This document shows, in pieces, positions 1 to 11,110 of a stretch of DNA of 64,000 nt; the stretch's first letter is position 1, and the number at the start of each line of letters is the position of its first letter. The position numbers and the translations under genes are program-made. The DNA lies in assembly GCA_017654935.2 (NCBI GenBank), contig CM065699.1, forward strand, positions 21,195,851 to 21,259,850, read 5' to 3'. This DNA comes from Phymorhynchus buccinoides (lineage: Eukaryota > Mollusca > Gastropoda > Neogastropoda > Raphitomidae). The notes under the pieces are model-generated. The model did not search any database. It was given only the letters and a program-made list of their open reading frames with translations, and was not told the DNA's origin.

Positions 1-963
1 GAGAATAACGGACAAATAGCCGGACGGACGGAGACACGCCGGACACCGGACGGACGGACGGACGGACGGACCAGACAAAAACAATAGCTCTCCGAACCTT
101 CGGCTCGGGGACTGAAAATCGTGCTTAGAGTGAGACGACATAACAGAGAGAAACACGCTTTACTGACTGTCTAGCAGGGAAGAAAGTAAGCCAGCGTGTA
201 ATTTGGTAATCTGCAAGAGTGCTTTAGGAGTGCAAATAGTGTATCATGCTGTTTTTTGTGGGGGGGTTTCTAGGCTTTTCTCACTGTTGCCTCTCTCTCT
301 CCATGTCTCTGTCTGTTTGTCTGTCTGTCTCTGATTTGGAAAATATTGTTCTATGTGATGTCTTTTATGTTGAAATCACGGGTGTTGCCATATTTAATTT
401 CTCATTTTGAGGTAATAAAGATTTGTTGTAGTTGAAGTTGTCTGTCTGTTACCGCGAGGCGAAGCTGGTAATGCTTAACCAGCTGTGTAGCGAAAGATGG
501 TTAATGTATTTAGGGCAGTCTGTCTGTTCCTGGCCGGCTGACAGAGCCATGATACCACGGTAGCGTTTGAACGGAGGCACGTAGGATGCTGACATTTTGC
601 ATGCAGGTAGGTAACTAGTTAGAATATCAAGGCGATGTTCAAAAATGAAGGTCATTGTCAAAGTCACTGGACCCGAAAATGCTGTCGCGCAGCTGGTTGA
701 GCTAGCGTGTCACGCTCTAGTTGTTCATAATTTTGATTTATTGTCTGTTGTCCTGATGCATGCTGTTCTATGTGCGAACCTACAGAAAGAGTTGGTCTCA
801 TGCTGGTTCGTGTGGGCCTAACCTATTTTGTACATCTTAGCCGCCTACTACAGTGTGTGTGCGGGTGCGTGCATGTGTGTGTGTGTGCGCACGCACGCAC
901 ATGCACACGCGCTCGTCCCCCCCCTCTCTCTCCCTCCCTCTTTCTGTGCGCGAGTGAGTGTGC

Positions 964-964
<1 letters not shown>

Positions 965-1010
<46 letters not shown>
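965..1010. repeat. (CT)n microsatellite
   Basis: Uninterrupted CT dinucleotides in a wider TG/CA/CT-rich stretch (855-1010). A second (CT)n lies at 1193-1235. The mirror copies in the right arm are (GA)n at 18918-18965 and 19165-19215. They lie in an intron or flank of the SLC7 copy. Confidence 0.95.
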
Positions 1011-1011
<1 letters not shown>

Positions 1012-1188
1012 AACATAAGGTTGTATTTTGCATGCCTTATACAATATTATATAGCTTTGTCTGTACTCGTTTTCCTTTTTTATTTCTACTTATATAATAA
1101 TGTTGTTGTTTTTCCAGAGGGCTGGATGTAAAAAAAGCATGACATTGCTTATTCTATTACCCTCTATAAACAACATTCATTCAATTCA

Positions 1189-1236
<48 letters not shown>

Positions 1237-1291
1237 TTCTTTTTCTTCTCCCCCCTCCTCCTTCTCTTCCTCCTCATCCTGATCGTCTTAC

Positions 1292-1391
1292 CAGCCATCG
1301 AAGGCCCAGAGGCCGTTGTAAAAAGCTGTAGCCACAGTGGCTGCAGATGTGGAGGTGTCGGCGAACGGTTCGGCAAAAGTGTCCGTCTCCC
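1292..1391 (-). CDS. SLC7 left copy, exon 5
   Basis: Encodes [14 protein letters not shown] through [12 protein letters not shown], the extracellular loop and TM6-type segment. The acceptor is AATAG at the high-coordinate side and the donor GTAAGA at the low side. The exon is 100 nt; with the preceding split G it leaves phase 2 (TG|G, a Trp). The frame is intact here, unlike in the right arm. Confidence 0.88.
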
Positions 1392-1923
1392 CTATTTATT
1401 GGAGAAAACAACAGGAAATCGGTCCATCTATCAGTTATGGATCAGTTCGCCCGGCGAGGGGTGCCTGCCAGAACAGTCTATCTCCAAAAGGAATAAAGAG
1501 CACAGATAGACTGTTCTGGCAGTCACCACAGAGAGACATGCCTGTCGTTAGACCCGCTGATCAATGGGTGGGTGGGTGGATGGATGGATGGATTTGGGTG
1601 GGTGTGTGGATTTGGATGAATGGGTGGATTTGGATGGATGGGTATAGGTGGATAGATGGATGGATGGATTGATGGGCGGGTGATGGATGGATGGATGGAT
1701 GAGTGAATGTCTGAATGAATGAATTGATCGATCAATTAATCTCCACAAATAGGCCTTGTGTTCTGTTTACGCGCGCGTGCGCACGCACGCACAGACACAC
1801 ACACACACACATTCATACATACATAGCCTACATACACACTCGCACGCATGTACACACACACATACATACATGCATATTCATACATACATACATGCATATT
1901 CATACATACACACTCGCACACAT

Positions 1924-1958
<35 letters not shown>

Positions 1959-3034
1959 TACACACAACCACTGTAATAAAATAGATTACCGTACTACCTC
2001 TAATAAGCTGGACGATGCCGCCCACAGCCACAATGAAGAGCGCGGTTAACTTGGTAAACGTGCACAGATTCTGCACGCTGGTGGCCACACGGACACTCCA
2101 GCAGTTCAGGAAACAGATCACACCTGGACAGTCCAGCTGGTGGTCACTCAAAGATAAAGCATAATAATAATAATAATAATAATAATCATGCAACAACATT
2201 ATAGGCTGACTAGCTCTCGCTTTGTCTTGAATTTACGGTAAATGGAGAATAGTCTCACATTTGTATCAAATCGAAATGTAATTGTAATAATTATGCAAGT
2301 GCTTTACAAACATTAAGTAATACAAACCAGCTGCCGTGGCGTAGTGGTTAAGTCGCGGGTCACTGGCTTGGAGGTCACGGGTTCCAATCCCATCAGAGGC
2401 GAGGTTTTTTTCCAGTCCTGGACCGACTCCTACCCAGAGTGAGTGGCTGTGGGCTCAATGGGAAGACTGAAACCACACAGTCGAGCTTCATCCGCTTAAC
2501 GGATGCGATTCTGAGAGTGTTGCTCTAATTTCATGACCAACACTGCAGGTGTCTGTAGTTCTCGGGCCGGGTTAACGTCGGGATATCATTATGAAAGGAA
2601 GCGTAGAATACAGCCCTGCCATGCAGTCTCACACCCATACAGAACTCCATGGCATCATCATCATCATTTTCATCCCCCTCGTTCCCATCAATCATCAAAA
2701 AGTAAAATATATGTCTCAAATTATGTGGCCTTGCATGCCCTGTTCTCATGGTGACCTCAGTTTCGATTACCAATCCAGTTTATGCCCTTGGTGCGTTCGG
2801 GTCAAAGTCATGGGGATCAGTATGTTTGGGGAGCTGTCAGTGGATGGATGTGGTGGCGCCCTCGGAGGAGGACCTCACTCACGCTGGCTCCGCGACAAAG
2901 ACATTATTGTCGTCAGTAGGGGGCTTAGTAGGTGGTGTCCTGCGTACAGGCTCCACTGAACACCACCGAAGTGACTCAGCAGCAGTGCAGTGTCTCGTCG
3001 ATTGGTTGCCTCCTGACGGCCTAACATAGATTCG

Positions 3035-3102
<68 letters not shown>

Positions 3103-6100
3103 GTAAGGTACAAATGTAGGCCTATGTGTATGCGTGAGTGTGTATGTAACTGACATCGACGTGTGTGTGCTTGTGCGTAAGCTTACGTCTACGTGCCATG
3201 CTTGTGCGCGTGTATGTATGTATTGGGGAATGGAAATGGTGCGTGCGTGAGTTCGCGCGCGCGCGCGTGTGTGCTTGCATGTATTGTGTGCTCGCGTGGC
3301 GTGTCGACTCTGCATCACGTCATCTCACACATGGCACAAAAGGTGAGGAGCTTGACAGCCAGCACGGGCGGGTCACAGGAGGGGTAGAATGGCTTGGCCA
3401 TGTAGGTGCCCAGAGCCAGCGAGATGAGCGCGAACATGGTGGGCCGGATGACCAGCAGCCCCATCCAGTCGAACAGGAAGGCGGGCACGCGACCCCAGTC
3501 TCCATTTTTAGTAGCAGCTTTAGATCCGGCGGAGAGTTCTTTCCCTTTGGTGCTCGTGAAGGTGTACAGAAGGTAAGCGTGCTCTCCCCCTGATCGCGGT
3601 ACAGCCGTACCCAGCTCCGCGTATACTAAGGCCCCTGGAGAGAGAAGAAGTTCAGCCTAATTAGACGTTAAACCAACCATTGAGAGAGAGAAGAGGTTAC
3701 GTGTGTGATACATGATTCTTCATAAAGTCTACTGTCTATTATGATCCTCAATAATAGTGGCGGTACCATAACCGATGAGGTTTAACCGAGGCGTGGTTAC
3801 CGCTACACCTATCTATATTGTTAAAAAAATCGGGACTTTACTGGAGTTGCACTGCCTTCGGGCATTGCCTCCAGTATTGTTTCCACCATCTTTGTATCCA
3901 TAAATGTCCCATATGTGTTTGTTCCAGACCGAGAGGACGTAAAACACCATTTTTCATTCATTCATTCGATCCTTCCTAAACTCTACTACTTTCTTTTCAT
4001 ATTATCATGTAGACCCTCATACATGATTCTTCATAAACATCTGTATTTACATGATTCTTCATAAAGTCTACTGTCTATAATGCTCCTTCATAAACTCTAC
4101 TAATCATGTAGACCCTCAAACATGATTCTCGGTTCATAAACATATGTATAAATACATGATTCTTCATAAAGTCTACTGTCTATATGCTCCTTCATAAACT
4201 CTACTACTTTCTTTTCATATTATCATGGAGACCCTCATACATGATTCTTCATAAACATCTGTATTTACATGATTCTTCATAAATCTTACTTGGTTGTTTT
4301 TTTCCTTACGTGATAGTTCATACATGATTTTTCATAAAGCCTTCTATACGTATTTGATATACCCCCATCTCTATGTGTCCATGTCTTTATGTGTCAACAA
4401 TGTTGTATCTATTTGTCCCTGTGTTTAAACCGTCTTCGTTCTATATGCCCCAGTTTCCATTACGTCACTTCATTTCAGTTAAAGGTGGACCCTGACGGAT
4501 TATTTTTTGCAAGAAACACGTCGAGATCGCAAGAAAGACAGCCTTTTCAATGATCGGAACACTCACTTTGCTCTGGTTTCCTAGAAATTAAACCGTCAAA
4601 ACGGCGATTCCTCCTTGGCGGAGATGCCGGAGTATAGAGAGAGAAGCCGTTTTGGACGGGGTGGGTGGAGGTCACTCATTGTGGTTGAAGCTTTTTCTTC
4701 TTTGTAGTGCAGTTGTTTTTTTAAAGGAGCTACTTTCTTTATTGTGAGCGACACTCCTTTAGGTAAACTGTTTAAAAAAATTTTTTAAAGGCTTGCATTG
4801 TGAAAAATTCGTACACCTTCGCCAAGGAGGAATCGTCGATTTCACGGTCTGATTTCTGGGACACCAGAGCAAAGTGAGCGTTGCGATCTTTGTGAAGGGT
4901 GTTTTCCTGGTGATATCGACGTGTTTCTTGCAAAAACTCATCCGTCGGGGTGCCGCTTTAAATCATGTCACGGTCTCTGTATTGTGTCCCCGTCCTGTAT
5001 GTCCCCGGGTCTATGCGTCCTCATCTCTTATGTGTCTCCATCTTATATCTTCTGGCATTTTGACTTGCCCAACCCGCGGGCAGGCGAGGTAAACCATCCA
5101 TCTTGCCCGACAAACAAGCTTACTTCCCCTGAGCAGTCGTGCAATGCTCAATGTTCACCCTTGATGGTAGTTTCCCTTGGAGCATTGGAAACCATTCTGT
5201 CAAATGTCTCCATAATCAGCACAGGAAATGGGGATTGTTCCTCTAAGCTTTTTATCCGCACAGAGCTAGGCGGTGGTGCCATATGTGACCCGGCACCACG
5301 ACAGGGACATTAAGTCGCTGGGCTAGTTTCTCACAACAGGCTTGCAAAGTCAAAAATCTCATTTTTATCAATTTTTAATTATGGGTATCTTTGTGCTCTC
5401 TAACATCTTATCTTTCATATCCATAAAGTATAACGTTTAATACGGTTTGTAAATATTCAAAAAAGTGCTTTAAAAGTTGTATGTTGATGCATTTCCATAG
5501 GATAGGATAGATTTTAGACTGTGATTTCTCAAAATGGACGACAGTCACCTTACCAACTTTATATGCTCATAACTGCAACAAAACACGATACAAGAGCGGT
5601 TTTTATATCATTAGATAGAGAATAGCCGGACGTTTTCGACTGTGCCATTTTATCAGAATGTCCTTTTTGACACTTAATGTCCCTTTCGTGGTGCTAGGTC
5701 ACGTGTGTGCCTTTAATGAAGAGTTATACACCTTTGCCTACTTTCAATACAGTACATAGTGTAAGCTCTGAAGACTGCGGAATTGTTTTTTTACAACTAG
5801 ACAGACAGATAGAGAAACACACAGGTCATCGTTTTGGCTGCAAAGTACTCCTGCTTCCTAAGAGAACTGGATAATTATACATACAGATAAGGGTGGTGGG
5901 TTTCTTACCCATGGTGGACAGCAGCCCACAGCCCAGCCACAGCAGCAGCGTCATGCCCACTGAACCACCGCCCTCCATCACTCCTTTAGGCGAGATGAAG
6001 ATGCCAGAGCCTGGAAGGGTCATGAAGATTTTAACCGTTACTTTAAAAAAAAAAGCACCAAGTAATTAAAGATCGCGATTCTCGATTAACACAAATTTAT

Positions 6101-6762
6101 GACAGTATCTCATAAAATTTCTCCCCAGAGAGAAGCCTAATAATATAAAGCTGTTCTGAGTTATCCCATTTTATGCATAGGCATACTCACCTATGATTGT
6201 GCCATTAAAGGAGTTGTTTCCTACATGATTTTGCCAACAAACAGTAGGCCTACAACTGTGCCAATGCAGAGCACTATTCTTGCATTGTTATTGTCGGTAT
6301 CCTGGCTAAAAGATCCCAGGGGTCATCCCAACAGCCGAAGCACTTGAACACTATGGTATAACAAATACACCAGCTAGGGATGAGAACATTACGTGTGTGA
6401 CCGGATTTTTTTATTACCCCGCCACGTGGGCACCCACACTCCGACTTCGAAGGATTTTGAAAGACTGATGATATTATGCTAGGAGCTTGTCATGGCTAAA
6501 GACAACCCCTGCATAAAAAAACATGCAGAGCATAACAACATTTTGATGTAGCCTGGGTGTTCTAGCTTATGTCAATTGGTCTGACACAGCCTTATTAAGC
6601 CCAGGCAAAATTCTCGCATTGATTTGTTTTGTATTACTGACCTATAATTGTGCCAACTATCAGCATAGTTGCAGAAAGCAGGCCCACGTTTTTCTCCAAG
6701 CGTACAGCGCCATCTTGGTCTGTGGTAGAGCTGGTCCCTTGGTTCGGAGTAGCACCGTCCAT
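1292..6762 (-). CDS. SLC7-family amino-acid transporter light chain, left copy, 5' part (five exons)
   Basis: Membrane amino-acid exchanger of the LAT/b(0,+)AT type; in known animal members it pairs with an SLC3 heavy chain at the plasma membrane. Joined exons (6642-6762, 5909-6010, 3329-3634, 1998-2123, 1292-1391) stay in phase with GT-AG borders. Seen in the translation: TM1 with [16 protein letters not shown] (substrate-binding GSGIF), TM2 with LLLWLGCG, then [14 protein letters not shown], a TM3-4 block, [13 protein letters not shown], and [12 protein letters not shown] at the TM6 region. The order and motifs fit SLC7A5-A11/A9; AFYNGLWA is closest to b(0,+)AT as I know that family, but I cannot assign a paralogue. 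The remaining exons (about half of the usual 480-500 residues) would lie below position 1. An unusual 15-20-residue hydrophilic insertion follows YLLYTFTS. Confidence 0.88.
1558..1740. repeat. GGAT/GGGT tetranucleotide tract
   Basis: Degenerate tandem GGAT, GGGT and GAAT units in the SLC7 intron between exons 4 and 5. The mirror copy is CCAT-rich at about 18400-18590. Confidence 0.9.
1765..1965. repeat. (CA)n / CATA compound microsatellite
   Basis: CA dinucleotides with CATACATA and GCAC interruptions, mirrored as TG-rich sequence at about 18150-18345. Open frames across it encode only His/Thr or Val/Cys repeats and are not genes. Confidence 0.95.
1998..2123 (-). CDS. SLC7 left copy, exon 4
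   Basis: Encodes [19 protein letters not shown] and then a hydrophobic helix ending GGIVQLIRG, matching the conserved TM5 region of SLC7 exchangers. The acceptor is CTGTCCAG and the donor GTAGTA. The exon is 126 nt with intact frame; the right-arm counterpart is expanded by a G/C run. Confidence 0.9.
2330..2545 (+). repeat. tRNA-headed SINE
   Basis: The head shows a polymerase III box A-like TGGCGTAGTGGTTAAG and, about 35 nt later, a box B-like GGGTTCCAATCCC. These are followed by a non-tRNA body rich in CCAGTCCTGGACC and ending near TGAGAGTGTTGCTC. The right arm holds the reverse-complement copy at 17545-17762. I do not recognise the family name. Confidence 0.7.
3038..3101. repeat. (TG)n microsatellite
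   Basis: A pure TG run of about 60 bp, embedded in further TG/CG-rich sequence to about 3290. In the right arm the matching CA tract (16945-17025) is shorter and interrupted. Confidence 0.95.
3329..3634 (-). CDS. SLC7 left copy, exon 3
   Basis: Encodes [28 protein letters not shown], a charged insertion [17 protein letters not shown], then [20 protein letters not shown] and a further membrane segment to LLTFCAMC. It covers TM3, TM4 and the loop between them. The donor is GTGAGA, the acceptor CTCTCCAG, and the exon is 306 nt. Confidence 0.92.
3690..4350. repeat. Cluster of TACATGATTCTTCATAAA units
   Basis: The motif ACATGATTCTTCATAAA recurs many times, alternating with variants such as CTCCTTCATAAACTCTACTA and TATTATCATG. 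Spacing is irregular, so this is a degenerate interspersed array rather than a clean satellite. Mirror copy at about 15655-16335. Confidence 0.8.
5909..6010 (-). CDS. SLC7 left copy, exon 2
   Basis: Encodes [20 protein letters not shown] and TM2 ([14 protein letters not shown]). The GSGIF unwound-helix motif contacts substrate backbone in the APC/LeuT fold. The exon is 102 nt, identical in coding length to the right copy, with donor GTAAG and acceptor CTTCCAG. Confidence 0.93.
6300..6480 (+). repeat. Dispersed repeat family 2 copy
   Basis: Contains AACAGCCGAAGCACTTGAAC, then a block ending CCCCGCCACGTGGG and CACACTCCGACTTCG. Related copies lie at about 7700-7880, 11560-11730, 13480-13675, 29690-29850 and 58170-58330. 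No coding capacity was seen. Confidence 0.75.
6642..6762 (-). CDS. SLC7 left copy, exon 1 with probable start codon
   Basis: Starts [14 protein letters not shown], followed by [20 protein letters not shown] (TM1). The start was chosen because a TAA lies in frame upstream and the N-terminus length fits the family. An acceptor-like TTGGCAG at 6775-6780 could instead begin the exon at 6774, leaving 12 nt of 5'UTR or of further coding. Donor is GTCAGT. Confidence 0.82.
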
Positions 6763-7050
6763 GTCTGTGTCAGCCTGCCAAACAAAGATGCGCGAGGCAT
6801 GGACCAGACTTTAAGCGCTTTACAATTATAAAGTTTTCATTTTTTTGATGTGCTCCCAGGCTATATGGCCATAATGGGTTTGTATACGTGTGTGTCAGGT
6901 TATCAGTTTTCATTGCTCTCCCTAATGGTGGTATATTTTCGTGGAAGCGTTTGTGCAATCATGCAGAGGAACACAGGCCAATACCATTCGATTTTTAAAA
7001 AGAAAGGAAAATAAAATGGTTTAATCTGAAATATAATTTAAACAATTGAT

Positions 7051-7306
7051 TTAAAACTACCTTTCGACGCCAGTCATTTTTCAGCCCAAAAAAATACCAG
7101 GAAGCTTAACTGGGTAGAGAAAAAAAAAAGTATCTGCAATATTGGGAATTCCTCTGTACACATATATTAGAGTTTGGTCTATCTTTACCTCCCAATTAAT
7201 AACACAATATCGGTTCTCTGTGGGTATAACAGGTGATGTGTTTTAGGGACATGGGTGCTAAACCACTGTGGTTCATAATTTATGTGACATTGGCGGTGAA
7301 AGGGTT
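7051..7306 (+). mobile_element. piggyBac-like MITE, left-arm copy
   Basis: Ends resemble the family consensus CCCTTTCACCGCCA / TGGCGGTGAAAGGG, with the 5' end mutated to CTACCTTTCGACGCCA. The body includes the shared GGGAATTCCTCTGT motif. The counterpart in the right arm is 12107-12364. Confidence 0.65.
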
Positions 7307-7529
7307 CGAATCTGCAAGTAATCCATAGAATGTGATGCCAATGTTCATAGGTCAGGCCAAGTCAAAATAGGGCATCTATGCCTTGTGTCCCCTTAATTAT
7401 TCTTTCTATGTAATTTTTCCTTTTTGTGTTTGTAGTTATCGTCATCGTTGGTTGTTCATGATTAATGACTAGAATTATCTGCCAGAGAGATGCTGGGTAT
7501 TGTCATCACGCTCTCGACCGGACCCTGAC

Positions 7530-7690
7530 AGTTTTTTCTTCTTCGTCGATGTCGCTCGCTCAGACTGTTTCCTGTCAAATATGAGCGCAGATGCGTCATG
7601 TTGCCGTTATGCGCATAACTAAGAAATAGTTTAAGCCCAGTATGTTCGTCTTCGGCTGTAAAGATTTTTCAAACATCATTCTCGTAGGGA
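7530..7690 (-). repeat. Dispersed repeat family 3 copy
   Basis: Reads, on the minus strand, through AGCCGAAGACGAACATACTG, AGTTATGCGCATAA, a CATATTTGACAGGAAACAG block and GAGCGA before a GAAGAAG tail. Other copies: 11750-11900, 37545-37672 and 56990-57100. Confidence 0.7.
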
Positions 7691-8301
7691 CTGTTGTTGT
7701 TGTTGTCGTTCCCTGGGATCAGTACCAACAGCCGAAAGCACGTTGAGTACACTATGGTAGCTAAATGCCATCAATCTGATGGCGTGAGGATAAATTTCGT
7801 TGTGTGAACGTTTTTTGATTACTCCGCCACTTTCTTTTTTGGCAGCCACGCTCCGACTTCGGAGGACTTTTATTTGGACTGAAGATGTTATACCAGGAGC
7901 TTTGTCGCGGCTAAAGGCAATCCCCGCATAACTATACAGAGCATTTACACAATTTTGATGTAGCCTTGTTGTTCTGGCTAATATCATATTGGTCTGACAC
8001 AGTCCAAGGCTATTCGTATGGGACAGGTGAATAGTACTTGTACTCACTTTAAAATGTTTTAGGGCGATGGTTGCGAAATGCAATAGGATGGGGGAAATGG
8101 AGGATATATACTATATTTTTTGAGTACGTTTGGCCGCCTTTTGAGAGGGCACCCATCATCGGCAACTGAAAACGTCTTTTGTTTTTGTATAATTTGGTAG
8201 TAGTCCAAAGTCACAGAGACTGTATCTCGGGAAATTCGGGTTGTGTTCCCTCCTGGAGAGGGCGTCCGCCGTCAGTAATGGCGCACTAAGCACCTACACC
8301 A

Positions 8302-8332
<31 letters not shown>

Positions 8333-8342
8333 GGGGGGGGGG
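8302..8342 (+). repeat. Long G homopolymer
   Basis: About 40 bases that are almost all G, broken by one T. The equivalent right-arm site (11155-11174) is a C run about half as long. Such length differences at one homopolymer are typical of either slippage or consensus error. Confidence 0.9.
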
Positions 8343-8384
8343 AAGGCAGGTGAGGAGGGGGAGGAGAATTGGTAAACTTAGCTT

Positions 8385-8655
8385 ATCAATGTGGGCCATC
8401 CCAGGCAGCGGGATTTCCCCCTGCCTCTTACGACTTTCAACTGCCGTGGGATTTTTACGTGCGTAAGAAGCACGGATCAGACTAGCTTTAAGTCCCCATC
8501 CGAAGGACTACGACGTTCAGTTCGATTTTCCTGTCGAACTAGAATCAAAAGGGCGAGGCCCGGGATTCGTGAAACCCGTGTCACTCAGGGTCCGCAGTCG
8601 CGCATTATATTTGGCAGGCGAACATCTTAACCATCTGCCACCTTTCTCCATCAGT
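8385..8655 (-). repeat. tRNA-headed SINE, class II (Leu/Ser-like) head, left copy
   Basis: Reverse complement of the element at 10862-11110. Box A (GGTGGCAGATGGTTAAG) is present but box B is disrupted by an insertion (GGTTTCACGAATCC), so this copy is decayed. Confidence 0.7.
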
Positions 8656-9716
8656 ACCGTTTGTGCACTGCCGGTGAAACTACATTCATAAAAGTATAAA
8701 CAAAGGATATAGAATAGGTGATCAACGCAGAAGATGGGACAGCAAAAAAAAGAGAAACGAGGCAACCCTGAAAATCGGTAATAACACTTTTGAATATTAA
8801 AGCTATCCATTCTGATTTTTCAAGTGTACAAGAAGATTTCAGTGCATGAAAGGATACTACAAATCTGTTTGTCCACAATAGCACGGGACTCCAGAAAATA
8901 AGTTTTCCATGGTAACCCATTTTTAGAAGAGTCCTCTTTTGAGGGTAAAACACTTTATCAGAACTTTATTTGTTAACAAATTGTCTTTTCTGGAAAACGA
9001 CCGGGCTTTTTTGCCCTGAAAATTGAAATGCAGAACATTAGTGTATATTGTATCCGACTTTTTGAGGCACGTACGATGAAACATGTGTTCAGATCCGTCG
9101 AAATTGAAATTCAAACGAAGACACGTTGAAACTGTGAAAGCGTTTCATCGACCTCAACAAGGGCTTCGTCGGAAAATGGGGTACCGTGAACTGTTAATTT
9201 CTGAGCACCCAAACCCATGTTGGACAAACACATTGTTGTGATCTTTCATGCATGGAATCTTCTTACAACCCTAAAAATCAATGTAATCTTTGTAATTCTT
9301 TTTTATCGCAATTCAGTGGTTGCATGTGTTAATGAGACCTCTGTTCTTCCTGTCTAGTTCTCTAGATAACGGTCGCCGCGCGAATAAAACGCTTACGCCA
9401 AAAGGGGCGATACCGAAACATTTTAGAAAACGTGTGCGGAAGAATATGTACAAGCTCTTTTTGATTGGTAAAAAACAGTATTATTTTTAACCGACTTTAA
9501 TGGCCCATCAACAACAATAATGTACTTCACCCCTACTAGTTGCGGATAGTCGCCGCTTGCTTATGATGTCGGGCAAGAACAAAACGTCACGCGAACAATC
9601 GGCTCAACGAAGGGTGTTTTTTTTTTTTTAGACCGTTTTTTGCCGATTTGAGCGAGCGCACGTAACGTTAGCCCTTGTTGAAACGACCCCAGGTTGTCAC
9701 AAAATAAACCGGCGAA

Positions 9717-9815
9717 ATGCCGCCTTCCACAAGTGGGGTTCCACTCGGCATTTCGGCTCATGTAGCCTACCTGAGCCGATGCCGAGTGGAACCCACTTGT
9801 TGAGGCGGCATTTCG
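9717..9815. repeat. Centre of the palindrome
   Basis: The symmetry axis is the single C at 9766: GTAG and CTAC flank it, then one mismatch (T 9761 / C 9771), then GGCTCA/TGAGCC and onward through the complete arms. There is no unique spacer between the arms, so a single strand could fold as one hairpin. Confidence 0.9.
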
Positions 9816-10861
9816 CCGGGTGATGAAAACTGGGTCGTTTCCCACGGGCTAACCGTTACGTTTGCGCTCGCTCAAATCGGCAAAAACGGTCTAAAAAAAC
9901 CCCCTCGTTGGCCGTTTGTTCGCGTGACGTTTTGTTCTGCCAGACACAGAGCAGCGCGACTATCCGGACTAGTAGGTGGTGCATACATTTCTTGTTGTTG
10001 ATTGGTCCTTAAAGTTACGGTTAAAATAATACTTTTTTACCAATCAAACAGAGCTTGTAATTTCGTCCGCAACGTTTCTAAAATGTTTCGTATGCCCCCT
10101 TTTGGCGTAAGCGTTATTCTCGCGGCGACCGTTATCTAGAGAAACTAGACCTCTAAAGATACAGAGTGGCTCATTAAAAAATGCAAACTCACTGAATTGG
10201 CGATAAAAAATGAATTTACAAGATTCATTTTATTTTTTCGTGTTGTAAAGAAGATTCCATGCATGAAAGACACAACACTTTGTTTGTCCAACATGTGTTG
10301 TTGTGTGCTCCAGAAATAACAGTTTCTACGGTACCCCATTTTCAGACGAGCCCTTTTTGAGGTCGATGAACGCTTTCACAGTTTCAAAACGTCTTCGTTT
10401 GGCAATTTCTTTCGACGTACTGAACACATGTTTCATTCGTACGTGGCCTCAAAAATCGGATACAATATACACTAATGTCCTTGTCATTTCAATTTTCGAG
10501 GCACAAAAAGCCTGTTTCCGTTTTCCGAAACAGCAATTTTTAACAAATTAATGTTCTGCTAAAGTGTTTTTACCCTCAAAAAGAGACTCTTCTAAATGGT
10601 TAGCGCATGGCAACTTTATTTTCTGGATCTCTCGAGCTATCTTGACAACAGATGTAGTATCCTTTCATGCACTGAATCTTCTTGGTACACTGAAAATCAG
10701 AATGATAGCTTTAATATTCAAGTGTTATTAACGATTTTCAGGTTTCCTCTTTTTCTTCTTTTTTTTGCTGTCCCTCTCTGGCGTTGCTCACGCCTATTCT
10801 ATAGCCTTTTGTTTATTCCTTTTATGCATTGTAGTTTTCCCGGCAGTTCACAAACGTACTG

Positions 10862-11110
10862 ATGGAGAGGTGGCAGAGTGGTTAAGATGTTCGCCTGCCA
10901 AATATATGCGCGACTGCGACCTGAGTGACACGGGTTCGAATCCCGGCCCTCGCCCTTTTGCTTCTAGTTGCGACAGGAAAATCGAACTGAACGTCGAGTC
11001 CTCGGATGTGGACTTAAGCTAGTCTGATCCGTTGCTCTTACCGCACGTAAAAATCCACGGCAGTTGAAAGTCCGTAAGAGCAGGGGAAATCCCGCTGCTG
11101 GTATGCCACA
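10862..11110 (+). repeat. tRNA-headed SINE, class II (Leu/Ser-like) head, right copy
   Basis: The first 90 nt resemble a tRNA with box A TGGCAGAGTGGTTAAG, box B GGTTCGAATCC and acceptor halves GGAGAGG / CCTCGCC that can pair with one mismatch. The body includes a CCTCGGATGTGGACTTAAG block similar to the CTTTCGGATGAGACGATAAA block in the SINE at 43937. The long middle portion and attached body argue for a SINE rather than a working tRNA. Confidence 0.72.

Larger units (their letters stand above)
1..9765 (+). repeat. Left arm of a giant inverted repeat
   Basis: The whole arm recurs in reverse complement at 9767-20172. Checkpoints: the GGAC-rich start (1-100) matches 20060-20172; the tetranucleotide tract 1558-1740 matches 18400-18590; five transporter exons match in order; the SINE at 2330 matches the one at 17545-17762. 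By eye the arms agree over most of their length, with scattered 1-3 nt indels and occasional substitutions. The match reaches base 1, so the arm may continue outside the window. Coding exons in this arm are intact. Confidence 0.95.

Noticed and set aside
823..1984. Open frames rich in His, Thr, Ser-Leu or Cys-Val
   Set aside because: Translations of dinucleotide and tetranucleotide repeats.
10862..10955. Functional tRNA gene
   Set aside because: The promoter boxes are good but the cloverleaf is imperfect, a SINE body is attached, and the mirror copy is decayed.
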